A DNA stretch of 64,000 nt from contig NZ_JAVQLW010000001.1 of NCBI RefSeq assembly GCF_031822435.1, positions 257,501 through 321,500 on the forward strand. Direction: 5' to 3'. Under the pieces are notes generated by a model. It searched no databases, was not told the origin of the DNA, and saw only the letters and a list, made by a program, of their open reading frames with translations. The stretch comes from Paracoccus sp. MBLB3053. Its GTDB lineage: Bacteria > Pseudomonadota > Alphaproteobacteria > Rhodobacterales > Rhodobacteraceae. Made by a program: the position numbers and the translations under genes. Of the stretch, positions 35,368 through 44,728 are shown in pieces. Within the stretch, counting starts at the first letter, position 1. Each line of letters begins with the position of its first letter.

Positions 35368-35443
35368 TGGTGCCGGTGAAGGGACTCGAACCCCCGACCC
35401 CATCATTACGAATGACGTGCTCTACCAGCTGAGCTACACCGGC
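35368..35443 (-). tRNA. tRNA-Thr (anticodon CGU)
   Basis: Minus-strand cloverleaf: acceptor GCCGGTG/CACCGGC, D arm GCTC/GAGC, anticodon stem CGTCA/TGATG with loop TTCGTAA (anticodon CGT, reads ACG), T loop GTTCGAGTC and discriminator A. CCA is encoded at 35368-35370. Confidence 0.97.
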
Positions 35444-35497
35444 ACTTTCCTTGTGCCGCGCCGGATAGCAGGTTCCGCCGCAGCCGAAAAGGGGGTG

Positions 35498-37246
35498 TCA
35501 GTATTTTTTACCGACAACCCGCTCATCTTCTTCCGGCGGCTCGACATCCGGTCGCACCGGCAAGATGTCCGAAGATGCCGAAAGACCCGAACGGACAGGC
35601 TCGGCCGGGGCTGCAACAGGTGTCGGCTTGGGTGCGACAACCTCGGGTTCGGGGTCTGTGACCGTCATCGCGGGCTCTGCCTCTGCTCGCACGGTCGCGA
35701 CCTTGCGGTAATCCGATTCGCGCGGGACCATGCCGGGTGCAACCACCGCGATCTCGTCCACGGCCCCTTGCGGCTTGGCCCGCCCATCTGAGGCCGGGCC
35801 AAGATCCTTGGCAGGCGGGGCATCGGCGATGGATTCCGCCGGCGCAACGACCGGCTCGGCGGGCTTGCCGACCAGCAGCGGCAGCATTTCGACGCCGTTC
35901 GGGACAATCCCCGCCCCGGCGGTCGCGCTGTCGGGCTCGCGCCAGGTCAGGGTATCGAACCCGCCGCAACTGTCACAGACAGGCGACCAATCGGCCATCA
36001 CATTGTGGCATTTGTCGCAGACCCATTGCGGCCCGCGGCTTGCCACCAGGGCCTTGGCGAGAATTCCGCGAACGACCGAATCGTCCGACCCTTCCCCCCG
36101 CTCGACCGCGGCAAGAATGGAAAGCGAACGCACTGTCGGGTGCTTCTGCGCCAGATCGCCGAGCGACCGGCGCGCGCCGGGGAAATCCTCTGCCGCAAGC
36201 AGCAATTCCGCCTTCAGCAGCTTGCTTTCCTCATCGCCGGGATTCTGCTTGATGAGGGTTTCGAAGCGGCGCAGCCGGGCGGCCGGGGTCTCGTCAGGGA
36301 CGATTTCGGCATAGGTTGCGGCGACCGAGGGGTGTGGCCGCACGCTCCAGGTCTTTTGCAGCACACGGCTCGCGTTTCGGGCATCGTTCTGCGCGATGTA
36401 GCTGCGCGCGGCCAGGACCGCGGCCGGGATCAGGTCGGGGCTGGCGCGGTTGGCCGAAATCGCGGCCTCGCGCGCGCTGATCGAATTGCCCTCGGCCAGA
36501 ACTTCGGAAGCTTCCTTCAGGGCCAGAACGGCGTCGCGCCGAATATGCACATCCTGCGGCAGCTGCCCTTGCTTGCGCTTGTCCTTGAGGACCGAGCGCG
36601 CGCCTTTCCAGTCACCCTGACGGGTCTGCAGCTGCAAGAGCGTATCCTGGATCTCGGCATGCTTGGGTTTCAGCGCATAGGCCTTTTCGGCCAATTTCAG
36701 CGCGGTTTCGGTTTCGCCCGCATCCAGCTTTTGCCGCATCAGGCCGCGAATGCCCACGAACCGTGTCCGATCATCGGAAAGCAGCCGACGATAAACTTCG
36801 CCCGCCTTGCGCCGATCACCGGCAACCTCGGCGGCCTGAGCGGCCAGCAGATCCGTCAGATGCGGTTTGTTGAGGAATTTCGCGGCCTTCACCGCCTTGT
36901 CCTGCGCCAGTCGACCTTCGCCAGAGGCGACGGCCAGCATGCCCTCTGACAGGGCCTCATATCCCTTGCGCTCGCGCGACCGGGCGAAATAGCGGTTCAC
37001 GGCCGTCTCATCGCCCAGCAGGAAGCGGAGGAAGGCCAGCAGGATGCCGATCACCTTCACCACGAGCCAGCCGACCAGCAGAAGAAGAACCAGTCCGATC
37101 AGGGCCTGAACGGGACCCAGCGAATACTCGACGCCACCATAGACCACGCGCAGGGCGTGGCCAGTTTCGGAAAGATGGACGGCGCCCAGCGTGATCGCCA
37201 GGACGACCGCGAAGAAAATCAGGATTTTCAGAGCAGATAGAATCAT
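35498..37246 (-). CDS. hemY: HemY-like TPR membrane protein with zinc ribbon
   Basis: A 582-residue inner-membrane TPR protein of the HemY family, encoded with heme genes but of debated function. Two membrane helices (about 5-24 and 46-77) form the HemY_N module and TPR-like helical repeats span about 95-380. A four-cysteine ribbon then follows: C410, C413, C424, C427 in CDKC-x10-CDSC. That ribbon recalls the rubredoxin-type domain of LapB/YciM, which controls LPS synthesis. The last 150 residues are a disordered Pro/Ala/Glu tail. The start is fixed at MILSALKILI by the position of the upstream gene, 10 bases away. It is the last gene of hemD-mic60-hemY. Confidence 0.88.
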   Translation of the reverse strand: MILSALKILIFFAVVLAITLGAVHLSETGHALRVVYGGVEYSLGPVQALIGLVLLLLVGWLVVKVIGILLAFLRFLLGDETAVNRYFARSRERKGYEALSEGMLAVASGEGRLAQDKAVKAAKFLNKPHLTDLLAAQAAEVAGDRRKAGEVYRRLLSDDRTRFVGIRGLMRQKLDAGETETALKLAEKAYALKPKHAEIQDTLLQLQTRQGDWKGARSVLKDKRKQGQLPQDVHIRRDAVLALKEASEVLAEGNSISAREAAISANRASPDLIPAAVLAARSYIAQNDARNASRVLQKTWSVRPHPSVAATYAEIVPDETPAARLRRFETLIKQNPGDEESKLLKAELLLAAEDFPGARRSLGDLAQKHPTVRSLSILAAVERGEGSDDSVVRGILAKALVASRGPQWVCDKCHNVMADWSPVCDSCGGFDTLTWREPDSATAGAGIVPNGVEMLPLLVGKPAEPVVAPAESIADAPPAKDLGPASDGRAKPQGAVDEIAVVAPGMVPRESDYRKVATVRAEAEPAMTVTDPEPEVVAPKPTPVAAPAEPVRSGLSASSDILPVRPDVEPPEEDERVVGKKY

Positions 37247-37256
37247 GTCCTGTCCC

Positions 37257-38708
37257 TCACCGGCTGCCGGCGACCAGCGCCGCCATGGCCGCATTCGCCT
37301 CGACCCAGATCTTCGCCCGGCCGATCCAATCGGACATGGCCTGCTGGCCCGCCTGCGGCAGGGCTGCGACTTCGTCCAGCGCGCCCTTGACATCGCCGGC
37401 CTCGATCGCGGCATCGGCCCGCGACAGGATCGCGTCGGGGTCGCTGCCCTCGCGCGGTTGAACCGATCTCGCCCCGGTCTGCACCCGCAGGAAATTGCTG
37501 ATCATGTCCATCGCACCTCCTGAATCCGCCTCGGCATCCAGCGAGGCGCGCAGGCCGGCGCGCGCGGCGGCGGGGAACTCGCTGCGCAACTGCTCGAGCC
37601 GGGGGATGTCACCTGTCAGGACAGAAGGAACCTCGACCCCTGCGGCAGAAAGCTCGTCCAGGGCCTGGTCTCGGGCAGCGCCTGCTTCGATCGCGGCCTG
37701 CAGCGCGCTGGCGGCCGTGGCGGCCTGGGCGCGGCGGTTTGCATCCGCCGAACTTTGCTGCAGTTCCTCGGCCTGCTTGGCGAGGTTCTGTACCTGCTCG
37801 GCGGTGGCGGGATCGACTGTCGGGCGGGCCGCAAGTTCGTCGATTCGGGCCTGCTGGGCATTCACCCTGTCGGCCAGCTCATCCAATTCGGCTTGCGAGA
37901 CGGCCGGCGTGGTCTGGACGGGGGCCGCCGGGGCCTGCCCCTCGGTCGGCGCTGCCGGCCTGCTGGCCAGATCCGCAAGGGACTTTTCCAGCGCGGCAAT
38001 CTTGTCGGTGATCTCGGCCGGAATTTCCAGAGGCGCGGCAGCGGGCTGTTCGGGGGGGGCCGTGTCCGCAAGCAGCTGGCGCGCCGCATCGGCTCCTGCA
38101 TCGGCCGAGCGCGACGTCAGATCGTCCATCCGCGCTTCGATTTCACTGCGCGCGGTTTCGCTGGCGGCTTGCCGGGCAGCCTCGATCTGCGCCTCCGGGT
38201 CGGCGGCCTCGACCTGAAGCGGTTGAAGCGAAGGGGGCAGATGTGGGATCGCCCAATAGGTTGCGGCCGCGCCGAGCCCTGCGGCGACGACCCCGCCGAG
38301 GAAGGTCGGGAAGAAGCCGACCTTGCGCACTTCGACCTTCGTTTCCGTGCGCGGCGGAGGCGCGGTTTCGACCGCAGCCTTTTTCGCGGCCTCGGTCGCA
38401 GAGGCAGGCGCGACATCCTGCTTGGGGTCCGGGCGGCTGACCGGCGGCACCGGGCTTGCGGCGGCCGCCTCGGGCGCGAGGGTCGAACCGGCTGGCCCGG
38501 ACGTCCGCTTGCTGGCGGCAGGGGTCGAGGCCCCCGCGCCCACCAGCGAGGACTCGATCTGCTGCTTGGGCTCGGAGACAGCTTCGCCACCCGGCTCGCC
38601 CGCCTTGACGGGGCTTGATTCGACCGCCGTTTCGGCTGCGGGTTTCTTCGCTGTGCTCTTTTCGGGGCTCACGGCAGCTTCGCTTGGTTTGTTTTCTGGC
38701 TTTTTCAC
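37257..38708 (-). CDS. Mitofilin/Mic60 homologue (COG4223)
   Basis: Alphaproteobacterial Mic60, relative of the mitochondrial crista-junction protein. It anchors in the inner membrane, shapes it and contacts outer-membrane proteins. The 483-residue product has a disordered Ala/Pro/Lys-rich cytoplasmic region (1-130), one membrane helix (about 131-154, TFLGGVVAAGLGAAATYWA), a long Ala-rich coiled coil, and the C-terminal mitofilin signature (IPRLEQLRSEFPAAAR, then an amphipathic helix set ending WVEANAAMAAL). The start is GTG with AAAAGGA upstream. Position between hemD and hemY is the known alphaproteobacterial arrangement. Confidence 0.88.
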   Translation of the reverse strand: MKKPENKPSEAAVSPEKSTAKKPAAETAVESSPVKAGEPGGEAVSEPKQQIESSLVGAGASTPAASKRTSGPAGSTLAPEAAAASPVPPVSRPDPKQDVAPASATEAAKKAAVETAPPPRTETKVEVRKVGFFPTFLGGVVAAGLGAAATYWAIPHLPPSLQPLQVEAADPEAQIEAARQAASETARSEIEARMDDLTSRSADAGADAARQLLADTAPPEQPAAAPLEIPAEITDKIAALEKSLADLASRPAAPTEGQAPAAPVQTTPAVSQAELDELADRVNAQQARIDELAARPTVDPATAEQVQNLAKQAEELQQSSADANRRAQAATAASALQAAIEAGAARDQALDELSAAGVEVPSVLTGDIPRLEQLRSEFPAAARAGLRASLDAEADSGGAMDMISNFLRVQTGARSVQPREGSDPDAILSRADAAIEAGDVKGALDEVAALPQAGQQAMSDWIGRAKIWVEANAAMAALVAGSR

Positions 38709-38803
38709 TGTGCTTCCCCGTTCCTTTTCAGCTTGACGCCCGCTGGGCCGCGGCCTCGTCCCCGCCTTGATCTGGCGCAGCCTGACACACCTTCGCAAGC
38801 AGT

Positions 38804-39499
38804 CTAGTCGGCACCTTTCGGCGCCTCAACCCGCCGTAGATATGTAAGTTCCTCTCGGACAAGAGCTGCAACCGCAGATCGCATCCCCGCCGCATCCGGC
38901 GTCTGGGCGATGCGGAATGCAGCAAAACCGGCCCGCCATTCGGCAAGGGCGGCCCGGCTGATCGCAGCGACATATAAGTTGGCCTTGGCCCCCTGCGCCC
39001 AGTCCGATACCAGCCGCGACGATCGCGGCGAGAAAACCGGCACGATCACCTGACCGGGCCGCGCCAGCAGGTCCGCGGCGGCGGAACTCGCGCCCTGCGG
39101 CAGCTGATCATAGACAACGACGCCCGGAACCGGCAGCGCACGTGCGACATGCGCGCCATGGGGATGCATCCAACCCGCGCCCAGATCGTCCAGCAGCGGC
39201 ATCATGCGCGCCGCGTCGCCCGGCCCTTCGGTCACGGAAAATCCTGCCTCGCGCGCGGCAAGCGCCGTCGCCGGGCCAACGCAGATCGCCGGCCGGCCCC
39301 GTCCCTCACCCCCATGGGGAACGGCATGTACCGACGTGAAGACCAGACCCTTTGCTGCCTGCAGGGGCGCGGGATCATGCGCGACGGGCACGATGTGCAG
39401 CACCGGCGAGATGAGCAGGTCAAGCCCCAGCTCGGCCAGCCCTGCGGCAAAGCGTCGCGAGGCATCCTCGGGGCGGGTCAGCAGAAGGGTTGGCGGCAT
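38804..39499 (-). CDS. hemD: Uroporphyrinogen-III synthase
   Basis: Closes and inverts ring D of hydroxymethylbilane to give uroporphyrinogen III, the precursor of heme, siroheme and B12. The 231-residue protein has the weakly conserved two-domain HemD pattern: LLLTRPEDASRRFA at the N-terminus, VFTSVHAV, ICVGPATALAAREAGF and VVVYDQLP between lobes, and VPVFSPRSSRLV. hemC, often its neighbour, is absent; tsaD lies divergently 63 bases away. It heads the hemD-mic60-hemY series. Confidence 0.85.
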   Translation of the reverse strand: MPPTLLLTRPEDASRRFAAGLAELGLDLLISPVLHIVPVAHDPAPLQAAKGLVFTSVHAVPHGGEGRGRPAICVGPATALAAREAGFSVTEGPGDAARMMPLLDDLGAGWMHPHGAHVARALPVPGVVVYDQLPQGASSAAADLLARPGQVIVPVFSPRSSRLVSDWAQGAKANLYVAAISRAALAEWRAGFAAFRIAQTPDAAGMRSAVAALVREELTYLRRVEAPKGAD

Positions 39500-39562
39500 G
39501 GCAATTGGCCGGTGCTGGTGCTAGTTGGATATGCCTAGGCCCTTGGCCGCGCCGAAACAAGG

Positions 39563-40633
39563 ATGAGCATGTCACTGACATTTCTGGGTATCGAAAGCAG
39601 TTGCGACGACACGGCCGCCGCCGTCGTGCGCGATGACGGTACGATCCTTTCTTCGGTCGTGGCGGGGCAGACCGAGCTGCACGCAGATTTCGGCGGCGTC
39701 GTCCCCGAGATCGCGGCGCGCGCCCATGCCGAAAAGCTGGATATCTGCGTCGAACGGGCGCTGAGCGATGCCGGGCTGTCGCTGTCCGAACTGGACGGGA
39801 TTGCCGTCACCGCCGGACCCGGTCTCATTGGCGGCGTCCTGTCTGGCGTCATGCTGGCCAAGGGGCTTGCGGTCGGGACCGGCCTGCCGCTGGTCGGAGT
39901 AAACCACCTTGCTGGCCATGCCCTGACGCCGCGTCTGACCGATCACGTCGAATACCCCTACCTGATGCTTCTGGTTTCGGGCGGGCATTGCCAGTTCCTG
40001 TCGGTCAGGGGCCCCGAGGATTTCACAAGGCTTGGTGGCACGATCGACGATGCCCCCGGCGAGGCATTCGACAAGGTCGCAAAGCTTCTGGGGCTGCCGC
40101 AACCCGGTGGCCCCGCTGTCGAAGACGCCGCCCGCCGGGGCAACCCGAAGCGTTTCGCCTTGCCTCGCCCGCTTCTGGATCGCCCCGGCTGCGACATGAG
40201 CTTTTCGGGTCTCAAGACCGCAGTCTTGCGCCAGCGCGATGAACTGGTCGCGGCACAGGGCGGGCTTCACGAACAGGATCGCGACGATATCTGCGCGGGT
40301 TTCCAGGCGGCCGTCGCCGATGTGCTGGCCGAAAAGACCCGCCGCGCGCTGGCCGCGGCCCCGGCGCCTGTGCTCGCAGTAGCCGGAGGCGTGGCCGCCA
40401 ACCAGACCCTGCGCGCGGCCCTCAAGGCCGTCGCGGCCAAGGCCGGGGCCGAATTCATCGCCCCGCCGCTGCGTCTGTGCACCGACAATGCCGCGATGAT
40501 CGCCTGGGCAGGGATCGAGGCGTTCAACGCGGGTCAGCGCGATGGCATGGATCTGGCGGCCCGGCCGCGATGGCCGCTCGACCGCAATTCGGCACCAATG
40601 CTTGGCGCAGGCAAACGCGGGGCCAAGGCATGA
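39563..40633 (+). CDS. tsaD: tRNA N6-adenosine threonylcarbamoyltransferase TsaD
   Basis: Catalytic subunit that transfers threonylcarbamoyl from TC-AMP to A37 of ANN-decoding tRNAs, with TsaB and TsaE. The 356-residue ASKHA-fold protein has [15 protein letters not shown], the metal-binding VNHLAGH (H115, H119), [19 protein letters not shown] and [12 protein letters not shown]. It starts the tsaD-gpsA-yciI-EVE series; its TGA overlaps the gpsA ATG. Confidence 0.96.
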   Translation: MSMSLTFLGIESSCDDTAAAVVRDDGTILSSVVAGQTELHADFGGVVPEIAARAHAEKLDICVERALSDAGLSLSELDGIAVTAGPGLIGGVLSGVMLAKGLAVGTGLPLVGVNHLAGHALTPRLTDHVEYPYLMLLVSGGHCQFLSVRGPEDFTRLGGTIDDAPGEAFDKVAKLLGLPQPGGPAVEDAARRGNPKRFALPRPLLDRPGCDMSFSGLKTAVLRQRDELVAAQGGLHEQDRDDICAGFQAAVADVLAEKTRRALAAAPAPVLAVAGGVAANQTLRAALKAVAAKAGAEFIAPPLRLCTDNAAMIAWAGIEAFNAGQRDGMDLAARPRWPLDRNSAPMLGAGKRGAKA

Positions 40634-41574
40634 GCATCGCGGTGATCGGCGCGGGCGCCTTCGGAACCGCGCTTGCCCTGAGCCTGGCCGGCAAGACGGA
40701 TGTCACGCTTTGGGGCCGGGATACAGCCTGGGCGGAAAGGCGAGAAAACCCCCGACTGCCGGGCATAGCCCTGCCCCGGTCCTTGCAGGTGACCGATCGC
40801 CTCGACAAGATCGGGGCCAGGACCATCCTGCTCGCGCTGCCGGCCCAGACCTTGGGCGGCTTCCTGGCCGACCATGCCGCGCGCTTCGACGGTCGCGACC
40901 TTGTCAGTTGCGCCAAGGGAATTGATCTCGTCACCCTGAACGGACCTTCTGCACTGATCGCCCAGGCCTGCCCACGGTCGAATGTCGCCGTCCTGACCGG
41001 CCCGAGCTTTGCTGCCGACATCGCGCGTGGCCTGCCGACGGCACTGACGCTGGCATGCGCCGACGCGGCCACCGCCGAGCATCTGCAGCGCGACCTCTCG
41101 ACGGCTTCGCTGCGGCTTTACCGCACCACCGATGTGGCTGGTGCCGAACTGGGCGGCGCGTTGAAAAACGTCATCGCGATCGCCGCGGGTGCCGCGATCG
41201 GTGCGGGCTTCGGCGACAGTGCCCGCGCGAGTATCGTCACCCGTGGCTTCGCCGAGATGACCCGGCTCGCCGCAGCTCTTGGCGCCCGCCCGGAAACGCT
41301 GACCGGGCTTTCCGGCCTTGGCGATCTGGTCCTGACCTGCACCTCGGACCAGTCGCGCAACTTCCGCTACGGGCTTGCCCTGGGTGCCGGGGATGACTTC
41401 GCGGCGGGAACGACCGTCGAAGGCGCCGCCACCGCTCGCGCCGTCGCGGCCCTTGCGCCGCGCCTTGGCGTCGAACTGCCGATTTCGCAACTGGTGGCGG
41501 GTCTTGCCGAGGGCCGCATCGCCATGGAACATGCGCTCGACATTTTGCTCAACCGCCCCCTGAAGGAGGAATGA
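40630..41574 (+). CDS. gpsA: Glycerol-3-phosphate dehydrogenase [NAD(P)+]
   Basis: Reduces dihydroxyacetone phosphate to sn-glycerol 3-phosphate for phospholipid synthesis. The 314-residue protein has the nucleotide-binding [37 protein letters not shown], the catalytic [15 protein letters not shown] (Lys) and [11 protein letters not shown]. The ATG overlaps the tsaD stop as ATGA, and the gene overlaps the YciI-like start. Confidence 0.96.
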   Translation: MSIAVIGAGAFGTALALSLAGKTDVTLWGRDTAWAERRENPRLPGIALPRSLQVTDRLDKIGARTILLALPAQTLGGFLADHAARFDGRDLVSCAKGIDLVTLNGPSALIAQACPRSNVAVLTGPSFAADIARGLPTALTLACADAATAEHLQRDLSTASLRLYRTTDVAGAELGGALKNVIAIAAGAAIGAGFGDSARASIVTRGFAEMTRLAAALGARPETLTGLSGLGDLVLTCTSDQSRNFRYGLALGAGDDFAAGTTVEGAATARAVAALAPRLGVELPISQLVAGLAEGRIAMEHALDILLNRPLKEE

Positions 41575-41846
41575 TGCCCCTTTTCGCCGTGATCTGCCGC
41601 GACAAACCCGGCCACCTGCAGACCCGTCTCGACACCCGTGAAAAGCACCTCGCCTTCCTGGGCGAAAATCCCGGCCTGCAGCTTGCTGGCCCCTTTGTCG
41701 AGAACGGCTCTCCGGTCGGCTCGCTTCTGATCGTCGAGGCCGCCGATCTGGGCAGCGCAAGCAACTGGGCCGAGAAGGACCCCTATAACATCGCCGGGCT
41801 CTTCGCCTCGGTCGAGGTCGTCGAATGGAAGAAGGTGATCGGCTGA
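41574..41846 (+). CDS. YciI-family protein
   Basis: A 90-residue YciI/dimeric ferredoxin-like protein. It carries FAVICRDKPGHLQTRLDTREKH (split here by the family's conserved Arg-His region) and the late DPYNIAGLF motif with its Asp, both hallmarks of this family; biochemical roles of members are mostly unknown. AAGGAGGA precedes two consecutive ATGs, and the second is chosen because it gives better spacing. It overlaps gpsA by one base and the EVE gene by one base (TGATG). Confidence 0.85.
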   Translation: MPLFAVICRDKPGHLQTRLDTREKHLAFLGENPGLQLAGPFVENGSPVGSLLIVEAADLGSASNWAEKDPYNIAGLFASVEVVEWKKVIG

Positions 41847-42271
41847 TGGCATTCTGGCTTTTCAAGTCCGAACCCGATGTCTTCAGCTTCGACGACCTGA
41901 TCGCGAAGGGAGAAAAGGGCGAGCAGTGGGATGGTGTCCGCAACTACCAGGCGCGCAACAACATGCGCGCGATGCAGGTGGGTGAACGGGGACTGTTCTA
42001 TCATTCGAATATCGGCAAGGAGGTTGTCGGCATTTGCGAGGTCGTCGCCCCGGCCCATCCGGATTCGACCGCTGACGATCCGAAATGGGAATGCGTCGAC
42101 ATCAAGGCCTTGGCACGCGTGAACCGCCCCGTGACCCTTGATGACGCCAAGGTCGAGCCGCGTCTGTCGAAGATGGTGCTGGTGAACAATTCGCGTCTTT
42201 CGGTCCAGCCGGTCGCCGATGACGAGTGGGAGGTGATCCTGGAACTTGCGGGCGGAACGCAAGAGCTCTGA
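41846..42271 (+). CDS. EVE-domain protein
   Basis: A 141-residue protein consisting of one EVE (PUA-like, thymocyte nuclear protein 1-like) domain. WLFKSEPDVFSFDDL opens it, WDGVRNYQARNNMR is the signature, and YHSNIGKEVVGICEVV follows. EVE domains bind modified bases in RNA or DNA. Its overlap with the YciI gene and linkage to tsaD, a tRNA-modification gene, suggest an RNA-related role (inference). It ends 49 bases before the ABC exporter. Confidence 0.9.
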   Translation: MAFWLFKSEPDVFSFDDLIAKGEKGEQWDGVRNYQARNNMRAMQVGERGLFYHSNIGKEVVGICEVVAPAHPDSTADDPKWECVDIKALARVNRPVTLDDAKVEPRLSKMVLVNNSRLSVQPVADDEWEVILELAGGTQEL

Positions 42272-42320
42272 GGAATGAGGCAGCCGGGGCCTGGCGGCGC
42301 CGGCCACCCAGGGAGGAAAA

Positions 42321-44117
42321 ATGGCACGCGGCCCAAAGATCATCGCCGACCGTCCGACAACGAAACGCATCGGCGCGCTGCGCGCGCTCTGGCCGTTCAT
42401 CCGGCCATATCGCGGGCTGCTTGCCGCAGCCATGCTGGCACTGGCAGTCACGGCTGGCATCAGCCTTGTCCTGCCCCTGGCCGTGCGCCGCGTCGTGGAT
42501 GGTTTCGACGCCGGGGCGCATCTTCTGGACCAGTATTTCGGCGCGGCCCTTGGCATTGTCGCCCTGCTCGCGATCGGGACGGGGCTGCGCTACTATCTCG
42601 TCACCCGGCTGGGTGAACGGGTCGTGGCCGATATGCGTGCAGCGGTCTTCGATCGGGTCATCACCCTTAGCCCCGCCTTCTATGAACGTGTCCTGACCGG
42701 CGAAATCATCAGCCGGATCACGACGGATACGACCCTGATCCAGTCGGTGATCGGCTCGTCCGTATCGATCGCGCTTCGCAATTTCATGATCCTGCTTGGC
42801 GGGATGTTCATGCTGATCTGGACATCTTCCAAGCTCTCGGGACTGGTCCTGTTGCTCGTGCCGCTGGTAATCGTGCCGATCATCGTCCTTGGCCGAAGGC
42901 TGCGCGCGCTGTCCCGCGAAAACCAGGACTGGATCGCGCAAAGTTCCGGGGCTGCCTCGGAAAGCCTGCTATCTGCGCAGACCGTGCAAGCCTTCACCCA
43001 TGAAGAGCCGACGCGCCGCCGTTTCCGCGACGTGACCGAGAAATCCTACGGTGCCGCCATGCGCCGCGTGAGCACGCGCACGATGATGACGGTGATCGTC
43101 ATCTTCCTGATCTTCTCGGGCGTGCTTGGGGTGCTGTGGATCGGTGCACGCGATGTCCGCACCGAAGTCATGACCGTGGGCGAGCTTGTCCAGTTCGTGA
43201 TCTACGCCGTCATGGTCGCGGGCGCGGTTGGCGCCCTTTCCGAGATCTGGGGAGAACTGCAGCGCGCCGCCGGCGCCACCGAAAGGCTTACCGAGCTTCT
43301 GAGTGCCGAGGATACGCTGACCGATCCGGTCCAGCCTGCCCCCTTGCCCTTGCCTGCCAAGGGCAGCATCAGCTTCGAGAATGTGACGTTCCACTATCCT
43401 TCGCGACCGGACGTCTCGGCGCTTGAAGGCGTTTCGCTTGAGATCGCCCCGGGCGAGACGGTCGCGCTGGTTGGCCCTTCGGGCGCGGGCAAAACGACCG
43501 TGGTGCAATTGCTGCTGCGGTTCTGGGACCCGGCCTCGGGTCGCGTCCGGCTTGACGGGATCGACCTGCGCGACATGGCGCGGGCGGATTTCCGTCAGGC
43601 CATGGCGCTGGTGCCGCAGGACCCGGTTATCTTCGCCACGACTGCGCGCGAGAACATCCGCTTCGGCCGTCCCGGCGCGTCCGATGCCGAGGTCGAGGCA
43701 GCGGCCCGTGCGGCCCATGCCCACGAATTCCTGTCGGCCCTGCCCGACGGATATGACAGCTATGTCGGCGAACGCGGCGTGATGCTGTCGGGCGGGCAAA
43801 AGCAGCGTATCGCCATCGCGCGCGCCATGCTGCGGGATACGCCGATCCTGTTGCTGGACGAGGCAACAAGCGCGTTGGACGCCGAATCCGAACGCTTTGT
43901 TCAGGCGGCAGTCGACAAGCTTTCGCGCGACCGCACCACGATCATCGTGGCCCACCGGCTTGCCACCGTGAAGAAGGCCGACCGCATCATTGTATTCGAT
44001 CACGGTCAAATCGTCGCGCAGGGCAGCCATGAAGAACTTGTGGCCCAAGGCGGGCTTTACGCGCGGCTCGCCCGATTGCAATTCACCGAAGGCGCCGAGC
44101 TGCAGGCGGTGGGCTAG
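42321..44117 (+). CDS. ABC exporter, MsbA-like half transporter
   Basis: A 598-residue ABC half transporter with an N-terminal six-helix permease (about 20-315) and a C-terminal ATPase (about 345-590): Walker A GPSGAGKTT, Q-loop VPQDPVIF, signature LSGGQKQRIAIARAM, Walker B ILLLDEATSALD and H-loop IIVAHRLATVKKADRI. Such homodimers flip lipid A core, other lipids or drugs; the layout is close to the bacterial lipid/multidrug group. GGGAGGA lies just upstream of the ATG. Its stop codon overlaps that of the convergent CAP gene. Confidence 0.9.
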   Translation: MARGPKIIADRPTTKRIGALRALWPFIRPYRGLLAAAMLALAVTAGISLVLPLAVRRVVDGFDAGAHLLDQYFGAALGIVALLAIGTGLRYYLVTRLGERVVADMRAAVFDRVITLSPAFYERVLTGEIISRITTDTTLIQSVIGSSVSIALRNFMILLGGMFMLIWTSSKLSGLVLLLVPLVIVPIIVLGRRLRALSRENQDWIAQSSGAASESLLSAQTVQAFTHEEPTRRRFRDVTEKSYGAAMRRVSTRTMMTVIVIFLIFSGVLGVLWIGARDVRTEVMTVGELVQFVIYAVMVAGAVGALSEIWGELQRAAGATERLTELLSAEDTLTDPVQPAPLPLPAKGSISFENVTFHYPSRPDVSALEGVSLEIAPGETVALVGPSGAGKTTVVQLLLRFWDPASGRVRLDGIDLRDMARADFRQAMALVPQDPVIFATTARENIRFGRPGASDAEVEAAARAAHAHEFLSALPDGYDSYVGERGVMLSGGQKQRIAIARAMLRDTPILLLDEATSALDAESERFVQAAVDKLSRDRTTIIVAHRLATVKKADRIIVFDHGQIVAQGSHEELVAQGGLYARLARLQFTEGAELQAVG

Positions 44118-44626
44118 CGCGGTGCGGCATAGACGGCAGACCAGAACACCGTCTTGCCGTCCGCGCCGACCGCGCGCCCAATACCGAAATCGCGCATCTG
44201 GGGGTTCAGGATATTGGCGGCATGCCCGCGCGATCCGGACCAAACCTGCAGCGCGCTTTGCATCGTGAAGGGGCCTGCGGCGATGTTTTCGGCCACGATC
44301 CTGGGGGCATAGCCCTGCGCCTTGACGCGCTGCATCGGCCCGCTGGTTGCACCGCGATGCGTCATTCGCCCCCGTTTCGCCATGTCGCAAGCCTGGCGCG
44401 CTGCCGCCTGCGCAAGGCGCGGATCGGCCCGAAGCGCATTCAGCCCGTTTGCCCCGCGGATCGCGTTGGTCGCGCTTGCTGCCTCGGCATTCGTCCTTCC
44501 CGATGTCGTCTCGCAGCGCGGCGCGCTTGTCCCGGTGACCTGCGGACCCGAGCTTGCATCGCCCCCGCCCACGCAGGCCCCCAGGAGGAAACTCAAGACC
44601 ACCGCGATCGAACCCGTTTGTGCCAT
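44114..44626 (-). CDS. CAP/SCP-domain lipoprotein
   Basis: A 170-residue secreted protein of the CAP (SCP/PR1, YkwD-like) superfamily. A lipoprotein signal (VVLSFLLGAC lipobox) is followed by a CAP domain with the helix LRADPRLAQAAARQACDMAKRG, MTHRGATSGPMQR with its His, VAENIAAG, and WSGSRGHAANILNPQMRDFGIGRA. Bacterial CAP proteins are poorly understood; some act at the cell wall. The start at MAQTGSIAVV fits the lipoprotein signal length. Its stop overlaps the ABC exporter stop on the other strand. Confidence 0.88.
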   Translation of the reverse strand: MAQTGSIAVVLSFLLGACVGGGDASSGPQVTGTSAPRCETTSGRTNAEAASATNAIRGANGLNALRADPRLAQAAARQACDMAKRGRMTHRGATSGPMQRVKAQGYAPRIVAENIAAGPFTMQSALQVWSGSRGHAANILNPQMRDFGIGRAVGADGKTVFWSAVYAAPR

Positions 44627-44728
44627 TTTCGACAATCCTGATTTTCCAGCCATTCCGGCCTCACCACCAAGGAACCGTCCGGGGGGCCTGATTGTTTCGA
44701 GATCGAACCAACGCGGAAAGGACAGGAC

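Noticed and set aside
35048..35443. Genomic island attachment site at tRNA-Thr
   Set aside because: No duplicated tRNA 3' end, integrase or composition change was found beside it.
35183..35791. Plus-strand frame containing GEGTRTPDPIITNDVLYQL
   Set aside because: This is the complement of tRNA-Thr joined to the antisense of hemY, not a gene.
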